A stretch of DNA of 64,000 nt. Source: Bacillus timonensis (GTDB taxonomy: Bacteria; Bacillota; Bacilli; Bacillales; Bacillaceae_L). Positions 55,627 to 64,000 of the stretch are shown here, piece by piece (within the stretch, counting starts at the first letter, position 1; each line of letters begins with the position of its first letter). The notes under the pieces are model-generated. The model was given only the letters and a program-made list of their open reading frames with translations, was not told the DNA's origin and did no database searches. The DNA lies in the NCBI RefSeq assembly GCF_000285535.1, contig NZ_HE610985.1, forward strand, positions 534,691 through 598,690, read 5' to 3'. The translations under genes were made by a program, and so were the position numbers.

Positions 55627-56571
55627 TTATTCTTTAAAAATCAAATCCTGTGTTCTAATTGTTTGAAGCTCCTGTTTACTATACGAATCATCGATTAAGA
55701 GCCTCATTGCTTGTGTACGAATGGATTTTTCGATGACGTTCCGAACATAACGACCATTGCTAAATTTTCCAGGCGAAGAATCCATTTTTACCGTAAGTAA
55801 ATGCTCTCGTAATTTACGCTCCGCTTCTTGGCTAAAAATATATTCACGCTCAATCATCATTTTTGCTGAAATTTCCATTAACTGATCAACAGTATAATCT
55901 GGAAAATCAATTACAAGTGGAAAACGAGAATATAGTCCTGGATTTAAAGATAGGAAATGGTCCATTTCTTTCGAATAACCTGCTAAAATTAAAACGAACT
56001 CATGTTGCTTATCTTCCATATGCTTCACAAGGGTATCGATGGCTTCCTTACCAAAATCCTTTTCTCCTCCTCTTGCGAGTGAATACGCCTCGTCAATAAA
56101 TAAAATGCCACCAATCGCCTTTTTAATCAAATCTCTCGTTTTTTGAGCGGTGTGGCCAATGTATTCTCCGACTAGGTCGGCTCTTTCTGCTTCAATCAAA
56201 TGTCCCTTAGATAGAACATTCATTCGGAGAAATAATTTACCTAACAATCTGGCTACCGTTGTTTTCCCTGTTCCTGGGTTTCCTTTAAACATCATATGAA
56301 GTGCCTGCTTCTCTGCTTTTAAACCTTGTTCCTCACGTTTTTTATTAATATAAATCCAAGCATATATTTCCTTTATCATTTTCTTCATTTCTTCCATTCC
56401 AACAAGAGCACTCATTTCTTCTTCGATTTCCTTAAGAGCTGCATGCTTTGTCTGGATTTTCGTTGCAACCGCTTCTTTTGATGTTGAGTGCATAACCTTT
56501 AATTTCTTTTTTTCACCATTTAAAATTACATTTATTTGTCCATTGTTCTTCATTGTAATTGGTTGGTCCAA
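55627..56571 (-). CDS. spoVK: Stage V sporulation protein K (AAA ATPase)
   Basis: This 314-residue CbbX-type AAA ATPase has Walker A GNPGTGKTTVAR, Walker B GILFIDEAYSLA and an Arg-finger region LYSRFPLVIDF. The TTG at 56571 has AGAGGTGA correctly spaced. SpoVK of B. subtilis is made in the mother cell and needed for spore maturation. It precedes hflX in the same order as B. subtilis. The nrd genes found nearby in that species are absent, and a repeat element fills the upstream gap. Confidence 0.93.
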   Translation of the reverse strand: MDQPITMKNNGQINVILNGEKKKLKVMHSTSKEAVATKIQTKHAALKEIEEEMSALVGMEEMKKMIKEIYAWIYINKKREEQGLKAEKQALHMMFKGNPGTGKTTVARLLGKLFLRMNVLSKGHLIEAERADLVGEYIGHTAQKTRDLIKKAIGGILFIDEAYSLARGGEKDFGKEAIDTLVKHMEDKQHEFVLILAGYSKEMDHFLSLNPGLYSRFPLVIDFPDYTVDQLMEISAKMMIEREYIFSQEAERKLREHLLTVKMDSSPGKFSNGRYVRNVIEKSIRTQAMRLLIDDSYSKQELQTIRTQDLIFKE

Positions 56572-56634
56572 GAGCTCTCACCTCTCATTTTGTGTACATT
56601 ATACGTTGTTAGGTTCATTTCGTGACAAAAGCCC

Positions 56635-56887
56635 AAGGAAAAAACAAAAGCGCATGCGCCTTTTGAGCGGAACATCGACTAACTACCGCCACGTGCTGTG
56701 GCGAACATCGATGTCAGCACATCCTCGAAAATGCTTTGCATTTCTTCGTGCGATGATTATGCTCCCGAAGCCTTTCTTGTAATGTGCAAGTCCGACAAGC
56801 ACAATGCAGGCCGTCCTTGACGGAACGAATTGTGACCTCAAGGGGCTAGGCGCTGGAGCTAGACGTAGAACGTTGACTTTTTTCCTT
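56635..56887. repeat. 253-bp intergenic element with 10-base inverted ends
   Basis: AAGGAAAAAA (56635-56644) is repeated exactly in inverse at 56878-56887. Just inside is GCGCATGCGC, a perfect palindrome, and near the other end GGCGCTGGAGCTAGACG. The interior is much richer in G and C than flanking DNA and holds no supported gene. From memory, similar short elements with 'CTAGGCGCTGGAGCTAGAC' recur in Bacillaceae intergenic DNA, so it is probably a multi-copy repeat. Confidence 0.6.
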
Positions 56888-57036
56888 TTTATTTCTACAA
56901 TTTTCTCACTTTTATTACAAACGACTCTTGCTTTTTGTCAAAGATTGCGCTTTCCCAGAAAATATTTATCCATAACACTATATGTATATGAGGTAATTTA
57001 TAAATCTTGAAGAAAAAATAGACAAGACGAAAAAAA
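56888..57036. other. AT-rich intergenic stretch before hfq terminator
   Basis: Nothing is supported here apart from the flanking element and the hfq terminator. Both spoVK and hfq point away from or end near it. Confidence 0.5.
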
Positions 57037-57072
57037 CAACCCTACTTTCAAAAGTAGGGTTGTTTTTTGTTT
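57034..57072 (-). terminator. hfq terminator
   Basis: AACAACCCTACTTT pairs with AAAGTAGGGTTGTT. The T run is on both sides, directly after the hfq stop at 57074. Confidence 0.85.
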
Positions 57073-57073
57073 G

Positions 57074-57298
57074 TTATTCAAGCTCAAGCTTAATATTTTT
57101 TTGTGGGGCAAATGTAGAAATGGCATGCTTATAAATAAGCTGTTGCTTCCCTTCTGTTTCCAATAAAACTGTAAAATTATCAAACCCTTTTACTAAACCT
57201 CGTAATTGATATCCATTTAATAAGAATACAGTTACAAATGTCCCATCCTTACGTAATTGATTTAAAATTTGGTCTTGAATATTGATTGCTTGTTTCAT
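57074..57298 (-). CDS. hfq: RNA chaperone Hfq
   Basis: This 74-residue Sm-fold protein forms a hexamer that helps small RNAs pair with messages. It has Sm1 ([25 protein letters not shown]) and Sm2 ([13 protein letters not shown]) motifs. The start at 57298, with GAGGAGG, is preferred to the upstream frame to 57343. It is directly downstream of miaA, the usual order. Confidence 0.97.
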   Translation of the reverse strand: MKQAINIQDQILNQLRKDGTFVTVFLLNGYQLRGLVKGFDNFTVLLETEGKQQLIYKHAISTFAPQKNIKLELE

Positions 57299-57390
57299 GA
57301 ACTGTCCTCCTCTATATCTTCCCGCAGAATGCTGGAACTGCATTGCCCTATTTAGGACAAAACGATAATATCCTATTATTATCTATTCTC

Positions 57391-58338
57391 TTAAATTTCT
57401 AGCTTTCCTGCTATATATTTATAAATTTCATTAAATTTTTCGTCAAACTCATTTTCCATTGACATATCAAACCATTTTACATCCATTTTATTTCGAAACC
57501 ATGTTAATTGTCGCTTTGCATATCTGCGCGTATTTTGCTTAAGGTCATTAATGGCTTCATCTAGTGATAGTTTTCCATCTAAATAACTATAAAGTTCTTT
57601 ATATCCGATTGCTTGGATAGACTGACAATTTCTTAACCCTCTAGAATAGAAAGCTGATACTTCGTCAAGTAACCCTGTCTCTACCATCAAGTCCACCCTT
57701 TTGTTAATTCGATCATACAACAGCTCTCGATCCATCGTTAAACCGATGAGAACCAAATCGTATAGAAGCTCATGCTTTTGGCCTTCCATATATTCGGTCA
57801 TCGTTTTGCCGGTTGTTTTAAAAATTTCAAGGGCACGAATAACTCTTCTAACATTGTTAGGGTGAATTCGTTCTGCACTGTTTGGATCGATTTCTTTAAG
57901 TTCCTGAAAAAGAGTTTCAATCCCCCTTTCGGCAACTTGTTGTTCAAGTAATTTCCGATAGTCAGAATCAGAGGCTTCATTTGTGAACTGATAATCATAA
58001 ATGACAGATTGAATATAAAGCCCTGTACCGCCTACAATCATCGGTAGTTTTCCGCGTTTATGTATTTCTGTAATTAATTTTCTAACAACTTCTTGAAATT
58101 CAACAACCGAAAAACTCTCATTGGGTTCTTTAATATCGATAAGATGATGGGGAATACCTTCCATTTCATCTCTTGTAATTTTGGCGGTACCGATATCCAT
58201 ACCTTTATAGATTTGCATGGAATCTCCACTAATGATTTCGGCATTTAGTTTCTTAGCAAGCTCTATACTTAATTTCGTTTTTCCAACAGCGGTTGGACCA
58301 ATTAGAACGACCAGTTTCTCTTTTTTCGATTCTTCCAA
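57391..58338 (-). CDS. miaA: tRNA dimethylallyltransferase MiaA
   Basis: MiaA transfers a dimethylallyl group to A37 of tRNAs that read UNN codons. The 315-residue protein has the P-loop GPTAVGKTKLS, the SGDSMQIYKGMDIGTAK segment, PHHLID, and RQLTWFRN near the end, all characteristic. It lies between hfq and mutL in the conserved mutS-mutL-miaA-hfq order. Confidence 0.97.
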   Translation of the reverse strand: MEESKKEKLVVLIGPTAVGKTKLSIELAKKLNAEIISGDSMQIYKGMDIGTAKITRDEMEGIPHHLIDIKEPNESFSVVEFQEVVRKLITEIHKRGKLPMIVGGTGLYIQSVIYDYQFTNEASDSDYRKLLEQQVAERGIETLFQELKEIDPNSAERIHPNNVRRVIRALEIFKTTGKTMTEYMEGQKHELLYDLVLIGLTMDRELLYDRINKRVDLMVETGLLDEVSAFYSRGLRNCQSIQAIGYKELYSYLDGKLSLDEAINDLKQNTRRYAKRQLTWFRNKMDVKWFDMSMENEFDEKFNEIYKYIAGKLEI

Positions 58339-58474
58339 TCAATCACTACCTTTACTTCAATTCATACTATTATCGTAACACAGATAATAAGACGAATACT
58401 AAATTATTATATCCAAATCAGAATAGAAAATAACATTTTATCTAAACTTCTATACGACTTTCGTCTTATATGGG

Positions 58475-58505
58475 GAAAACTCGCCAATTCAGCGAGTTTT
58501 CAACC
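58475..58505 (-). terminator. mutL terminator
   Basis: AAAACTCGC pairs with GCGAGTTTT, with T on the minus strand, beyond the mutL stop. Confidence 0.75.
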
Positions 58506-58533
58506 CTTTTTCCATTTCTATTACATAACACGT

Positions 58534-60411
58534 TTAAACATTTTTTTCCATTTCATAGGTCGAATGATGTATGATGATAGGGCGACCGTGTGGACATGTA
58601 AAAGGATCACTGGTTTTACGAAGTGTTTCAAGTAATGCAAAGATTTCATCATTCCGTAAATGATGATTTGCTTTAATTGATCCTTTACAGCTCATCATAA
58701 TAGCAGCTGCCTCTCTTAATTTCTTAATATCTATTTTCTTATCATTAAGCACTTGTTCAATTATTTCCTCAATTATTTCCTTTTCATCACCCTTCGGAAA
58801 CCATTGGGGATGAGAGCGAACGATATAACTGTTATGGCCAAATGGCTCAAGAAAAACACCTACTTGTTCTAAATCCTGTTTATGTGCATTTATGCTGATG
58901 CATTCATCTGTTGAATATTCTAAGGTAATTGGGAGTAGTAATTCCTGGAGATTAGAAATATTCTGTCCGACCTTTTCCTTGAAATATTCATATTTAATTC
59001 GTTCCTGTGCAGCATGCTGGTCAATAATATATAACCCTTTTTCATTTTGAGCTAGGATATAAGTTCCATGCATTTGACCAATTGGATACATCACAGGCAC
59101 CCGTTCTTCTTCATTCATCGCCTGTTCAGTACTTGTAAAATCTGTCTCTTCATACTCTTCTAGGACTACACTTCTCTCATCTTCATATTCAGCAATCATT
59201 ACGTTCTCCGACTCATATAATGGTTCCTGGTTAGAAGACGGGATTTTTGTGGTTTGTTTTTCGAAAACTGTTTCCTCTTTATTCGGAACCTCTTGGACTG
59301 TCTCATTATATCGATGAATAATTGGTTGTTGAGGTTCATTTTTTATGGAATGTTGAAAAACAAATTCTTGTTGCTCTGATTTTTGTTTTTCTTTCTTTAT
59401 CGGATATGCTGCATCCGGAATTAATTGTTTATGTTTAAAAACATCTTTAATCCCTTCATCTATTAATAGATTTAACTCCTGTTCCTTACTAATTCTTACT
59501 TCAAGTTTTGCAGGATGGACGTTCACATCAACTAATAGTGGGTCCATTTGAATATCTAACAATACAATTGGAAATCTGCCAATCGGTAAAAGAGTATGAT
59601 AACCTTGTTGAATGGCTTTAACAAGTGGATAGTTTCGAATATATCTACCATTAATAATGGTTGAGATATAATTTCTCGATGCTCTTGTTACCTCTGGCAT
59701 TGATACAAAGCCTTCTACTGTAAAATCCAAAGATTGAAGATGGATTGGAACCATTTTTTTCGCAATCCCTAAACCATAAATTGCTGCAAGTACTTGCCTA
59801 ACATCTCCATTTCCGCTTGTATATAAGAGTCGTTTTCCATTATGAAGTAAACGAATTGAAATTTCTGGATGAGCAAGGGCGATTCGATTTACCGCATCCG
59901 TAATATTACCCAACTCAGTATGAACAGTTTTTAAATATTTCAAGCGTGCCGGTGTGTTATAAAAGAGATTAGATACTGTAATATCAGTCCCTTTGCGACT
60001 ACTGGTAGATTTTTTCCAGACTACCTGGCCACCTTTTATTAGAATATGTGTGCCTGAATTGTCCCCAGTGCTTGTCTTCATTTCAAGCTCGGATACAGAG
60101 GCAATACTAGGAAGTGCCTCTCCTCTAAAACCTAACGTTCTTATGCGAAATAAATCATTTTCGTCCTTGATTTTACTTGTTGCATGACGATGAAAGGCAT
60201 TTACGCAATCCTCACTATCCATTCCGTCTCCATTATCGATTATGCGAATTTTGGACAGGCCCGCTTCTTCAATCTCAATTTCAATTATTGTACTGTTTGC
60301 GTCTATGGCATTCTCGACTAATTCTTTCACAACAGAGGCCGGGCGTTCAACAACTTCTCCGGCCGCTATTTTATTTGAAAGAAGGTCATCAAGCTGGATG
60401 ATTTTTCCCAT
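58534..60411 (-). CDS. mutL: DNA mismatch repair endonuclease MutL
   Basis: MutL links MutS recognition to strand cleavage. The 625-residue protein has the N-terminal GHKL ATPase ([28 protein letters not shown]) and a C-terminal endonuclease domain with [12 protein letters not shown], the nicking motif of MutL proteins in bacteria without MutH. The middle is a low-conservation linker. AGGTGAGGG precedes the ATG at 60411. It follows mutS with a gap containing a terminator-like stem. Confidence 0.97.
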   Translation of the reverse strand: MGKIIQLDDLLSNKIAAGEVVERPASVVKELVENAIDANSTIIEIEIEEAGLSKIRIIDNGDGMDSEDCVNAFHRHATSKIKDENDLFRIRTLGFRGEALPSIASVSELEMKTSTGDNSGTHILIKGGQVVWKKSTSSRKGTDITVSNLFYNTPARLKYLKTVHTELGNITDAVNRIALAHPEISIRLLHNGKRLLYTSGNGDVRQVLAAIYGLGIAKKMVPIHLQSLDFTVEGFVSMPEVTRASRNYISTIINGRYIRNYPLVKAIQQGYHTLLPIGRFPIVLLDIQMDPLLVDVNVHPAKLEVRISKEQELNLLIDEGIKDVFKHKQLIPDAAYPIKKEKQKSEQQEFVFQHSIKNEPQQPIIHRYNETVQEVPNKEETVFEKQTTKIPSSNQEPLYESENVMIAEYEDERSVVLEEYEETDFTSTEQAMNEEERVPVMYPIGQMHGTYILAQNEKGLYIIDQHAAQERIKYEYFKEKVGQNISNLQELLLPITLEYSTDECISINAHKQDLEQVGVFLEPFGHNSYIVRSHPQWFPKGDEKEIIEEIIEQVLNDKKIDIKKLREAAAIMMSCKGSIKANHHLRNDEIFALLETLRKTSDPFTCPHGRPIIIHHSTYEMEKNV

Positions 60412-60437
60412 GCCCTCACCTCATTTTCTTAGGGGAT

Positions 60438-60483
60438 GTTCAAAAAAACACCAGATAATAAGCTCCGTTGATTTTTTGAACAC
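60438..60483 (-). terminator. Hairpin between mutS and mutL
   Basis: GTTCAAAAAA pairs with TTTTTTGAAC across 60438-60483. The stem is A/T-rich and may attenuate read-through rather than stop it. Confidence 0.5.
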
Positions 60484-60488
60484 TCATT

Positions 60489-63085
60489 TTATCTTTTTAA
60501 TTTTTTTTGAATTTCATATAGCTTGTTCATAGCTTCCAAAGGTGTAATACCTAAAATGTCCATTTCTTTAATAGTTTCCAATACAGCCTTCTCCGCAGAA
60601 GAGACCTGCATTTCTTCTTTTTGATACGGTACTTTAGTTTCCTCGAAAAATGAAAGTTGTTGATTGTCTGGGTGATCGATTGACTCATCTTTTGTCACAA
60701 CTACTTCCTTTTGGCTTTGTTCTAGCTGTGACAAAATTTCATTGGCCCGTTTAATTAAGTTTTCAGGTAGTTCAGCAAGCTTTGCTACATGAATCCCGTA
60801 ACTTTTATCTGCCGCCCCTTCTTTAATCTTATGAAGAAAGACAACATTGTCATTTTCTTCAATCGCACTCACATGTACATTTACTAGATTTTCTAATTTT
60901 GATTCTAAATCGGTTAGCTCATGATAATGAGTAGAAAATAATGTGTGGGCTCCGATATTTTGATGAATATACTCAATAATTGCCTGAGCTAGAGCCATTC
61001 CATCATAGGTTGACGTTCCACGTCCTATTTCGTCAAATAATAATAAGCTCTTTGATGTTGCATTCACAATAGCATTTTTAGCTTCGAGCATCTCCACCAT
61101 AAATGTACTTTGCCCTGAGATTAAATCATCTGCCGCACCAATTCGTGTAAATACTTGATCATAAATTGGTAAAACAGCTTCACTTGCCGGAACAAAACAG
61201 CCAATTTGTGCCAAGATCGAGGTAAGAGCAATTTGTCTCATATACGTACTCTTACCTGACATATTTGGACCAGTAATAAGAAGTAAGGATCGATCATGTT
61301 CCATCACACAATCATTTGGTACATATTCCTGTGCTTGCATCACCTTTTCCACTACAGGATGGCGTCCATCTTTAATAGAAAGCTCGTCCTCTGAGAAACG
61401 TGGCATACAATAGTGGCGTTCTTCACTTATCGTTGCAAAGCATTGCAGTACATCTAGCTCACTGATTATCTTTGCTAAAGCCTGAAGTCTCGGAATATAG
61501 GCTTTTACCTGTTCACGAATATCAAGAAAAATTTCATATTCCAATTGGATAATCTTTTCCTCTGCCTCAAGGATTAATGTTTCTTTTCCTTTAGTTCAGG
61601 TGTGATAAAGCGCTCCGCGTTTGCTAATGTTTGCTTTCTTTCATACATACCTTCTGGTAAAAAGTGTAAATTAGACTTTGTCACTTCAATATAGTAACCA
61701 AACACACGGTTATATCCAATTTTCAAAGACTTAATGCCCGTTTTTTCTCGCTCCTGCTTTTCCAAGGAAGCAATCCAGGATTTCCCGTTTCGACTTGCAT
61801 CTCGATATTTATCAAGTGTAGCATTAAATCCATCCTGAATGATATTTCCTTCTTTAATCGAAAGTGGTGGCGATTCCTTGATTGAACGCTGAAGAAGGTC
61901 CGTTAAAGACTCACAAAGGTCCATTTGTTTTCCTAGATTGTTTGCATATGGATGGTGTAACTGAGTCACAAGTTTATAAATTCCTGGAACCTGTTCCAGC
62001 GATTTCTTTAGCTGTAAAAGGTCTCTTGCATTCACATTTCCATAAGCTACTCTTCCAGCAAGACGTTCAAGATCATAAACTTCCTTTAACAAATCCCTTA
62101 ATTCGAGCCGTTCAAAATATTGTTCTATGAAGGTTTGAACCATATTTAAACGGGCTTCAATTTCTGTTTTATTTAATAATGGTCTATCAATCCACTGTTT
62201 TAACAACCGTCCACCCATTGCAGTAACTGTTTGGTCTAATAGCCATAATAAAGAACCCTTCTTGCCTTTACTTCGAATGGTTTCAGTAAGTTCCAAATTA
62301 CGTTTTGAATAAAGATCAATTTTCATAAATTGATTTGTATAATAAACCTGGACCTTTTGGAGATGATCAAGAGATCGTTTTTGAGTTTTCATTAAATAAT
62401 TTAATAATCTTCCAAAGGTGATGAGCAATTTCTCATCCTTAAGGTCTTCGGTAATCCGTTGTAAATGAACATCTATTGTACTATTGTCTTCATGAGAAAT
62501 CGTTACTTGGCACCGTTCAATCATTGCTTTTTTATATTTCTCATCAAAATCAGATGGAACGACAACCTCTTTTACACCATTCGCATAAATTTCTCCGACG
62601 ACATCTTCAAAATAGGACGACAATAAAGAAGCCCTGTTTTCTCCAGTTGTTAAGTCTGTTAATGCAAATCCAAAATAACCATCTGAAAAAGTCGATAAAG
62701 AAGCTATAAAATTATTTTCTTTATCTGAAAGATTCTTACCCTCCATTACAGTACCGGGTGTAATTAATTGAATAACTTCACGTTTCACGACACCTTTTGC
62801 CTGTTTTGGATCTTCAGTTTGCTCACAAATTGCAACTTTATATCCTTGATTAACTAATTGTTCAATATAGCCTGCAGCTGCGTGATAGGGTACCCCACAC
62901 ATCGGGATTTTTTCACCCACTCCGCCTTCTCTTCCAGTTAAGGTAATCTCTAAAACTTGTGATGCTTTGACTGCATCTTCAAAAAACATTTCATAAAAGT
63001 CACCAAGTCGAAAAAATAAAAAGGCATCTTGATAATCTGCCTTAATCGTTAAATATTGCTTTATCATCGGCGTATACTCTGCCAT
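60489..63085 (-). pseudogene. mutS: DNA mismatch repair protein MutS, frameshifted
   Basis: MutS recognises mismatches and works with MutL. The first frame, from ATG 63085 (GGGGGG upstream), covers domains I-IV, with the mismatch-reading [10 protein letters not shown], and stops at TAA 61574-61576 just after [10 protein letters not shown]. The other frame resumes before the annotated ATG at 61544, reading an LILEAEEK stretch, then [10 protein letters not shown] and the ATPase: Walker [10 protein letters not shown], Walker [14 protein letters not shown], and a C-terminal tail. A single missing base in short A runs (T at 61584-61587 or nearby) joins the two into about 865 residues. Whether this is real, which would give a mutator, or an assembly error cannot be known here. 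Confidence 0.93.
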
Positions 63086-63181
63086 TTTATAAATCCCCCC
63101 AACAAACATTGATTCTTTCAATATTATATCATAACTTAAAAAAGTAAAGGGAAAGACTTGTCTTCCATAAAATGAAAAAAA

Positions 63182-63204
63182 ACTAGGAAGTCAGCCCTCC
63201 TAGC
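63182..63204 (-). terminator. cotE terminator
   Basis: CTAGGA and TCCTAG form a stem (CTAGGAAGTCAGCCCTCCTAG region), with a T run on the minus strand, directly after the cotE stop. Confidence 0.75.
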
Positions 63205-63210
63205 TTTCAA

Positions 63211-63753
63211 TTATTCTTCTAAATCGCCGACTAAGAAATCAGGATTTAAATCCTCGAATTCTTCGTCATCTACATCCCAATCCTTATCATCATCATAACA
63301 ACCATCTGGATTTACGTGGACGCATACCTTTGTTTCACCAATAACTTCAGCTAGAAGCTCTCTTTCTACCTCAACAAGAATTTTGTTTCCATTAGGTGAA
63401 ATTGTGCATTCTAAGCAATTTGGCTGTTGTAACACTTCTACAAGCACATCACAACTATCACCTAAGAAATTCTCATCTCTGTACTTGAGTTTGATGGAAT
63501 CTTTGTATGAAAGTGTTTCAGTAACGACCTCTGTTTTTGTATTGTTACCATAAGAATACCACGTGTTCACATCGAATGTGCCACATACTTCTACCGTGTT
63601 ACCTTTTTTCTCCGCCTCGTAACGGTGGTTAATGATCCAACACCCTAAAATATTGGATGGGTGGTGCGGTGGAGAAATTGTATAAGTAGATTGTGAAAAC
63701 TTACGTCCTTTACCTACAACAGCTTTTGTGATTATCTCTCTGTATTCAGACAT
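63211..63753 (-). CDS. cotE: Outer spore coat morphogenetic protein CotE
   Basis: CotE assembles the outer spore coat in the mother cell. The 180-residue protein starts [20 protein letters not shown] and has the conserved [16 protein letters not shown] stretch, then a strongly acidic C-terminus ([20 protein letters not shown]). AGGAGGG precedes the ATG at 63753. It lies upstream of mutS, as in B. subtilis. The promoter should be SigE/SigK type but was not resolved. Confidence 0.96.
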   Translation of the reverse strand: MSEYREIITKAVVGKGRKFSQSTYTISPPHHPSNILGCWIINHRYEAEKKGNTVEVCGTFDVNTWYSYGNNTKTEVVTETLSYKDSIKLKYRDENFLGDSCDVLVEVLQQPNCLECTISPNGNKILVEVERELLAEVIGETKVCVHVNPDGCYDDDKDWDVDDEEFEDLNPDFLVGDLEE

Positions 63754-64000
63754 TCGAACAAACCCTCCTCAATCAATCTTCAATTCATCCTATGCGGGAC
63801 ATTTGACTAGTGTGCTAAAGACTGATTTCTTTTTACAAACTTTTTTGCATGTCACTTCGATGCATTTCTTGTAAGTACACCGAAAAAAGTTGAGTAAGCC
63901 ATTCAAATTAAGAAATAAAAAATCGCATTATAAATCAACTTTACAATTACCGTATAATTCATTCTATGCTGGTTCGCCCATTTATGTACCTTTTTTAAAA

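Noticed and set aside
1-64000. CRISPR arrays, rRNA or tRNA genes, replication origin
   Set aside because: None were recognised on either strand. No regularly spaced repeats, tRNA cloverleaf elements or DnaA-box clusters stood out by eye.

Overview
The window is chromosomal DNA of a low-GC, endospore-forming Bacillaceae species. The evidence is spore genes (cotE, cotM, sspO, sspP, sspN, tlp, spoVK, sirA, a Spo0E-type phosphatase), strong AGGAGG ribosome binding sites, and a gene order from about 21 kb to the end that follows, inverted, the Bacillus subtilis parC-parE / yne / lexA / glnRA / ynbAB / spoVK / hfq-miaA / mutLS-cotE segment. The genus cannot be fixed from the sequence alone.

Layout. 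1-2.8 kb: the end of a VanS-like sensor kinase, a VanY-like D,D-carboxypeptidase and an SDR oxidoreductase. 2.9-6.1 kb: decayed accessory DNA with frameshifted hypothetical genes and a tyrosine-recombinase remnant. 6.2-17.1 kb: accessory genes, namely a GC-richer S51 peptidase, an orphan SAM-I riboswitch, and a cluster that looks like organosulfur scavenging (two DszC/SfnB-type flavoproteins around an NtaA/DszA-type FMN monooxygenase, followed by a ribose-type ABC importer with one frameshifted permease). A 55-bp direct repeat at 3.0 kb recurs at 17.8 kb and brackets this accessory block. 17.2-20 kb: a reductase remnant, a tandem ribbon-helix-helix protein and a frameshifted alanyl-tRNA editing gene. 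20-64 kb: conserved core.

The core holds topoisomerase IV (parE/parC), phospholipid synthesis (plsY), aconitase, spore small acid-soluble proteins, CcdA-type redox genes, a heterodimeric BmrC/BmrD-like exporter, transketolase, the LexA locus, the glnRA nitrogen operon with two GlnR operators, HflX, Hfq, MiaA, MutL/MutS and CotE. Additions to the expected order include an orphan selA, two short inverted-repeat elements (31.05-31.25 kb and 56.6-56.9 kb), and a 28-residue membrane peptide in the yneA position opposite lexA whose promoter contains a LexA box.

Several genes (mutS, the alanyl-tRNA editing gene, the sugar permease, two accessory genes) are interrupted at or next to short homopolymers. 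These are either genuine decay or single-base errors in the assembly. The decision matters most for mutS.
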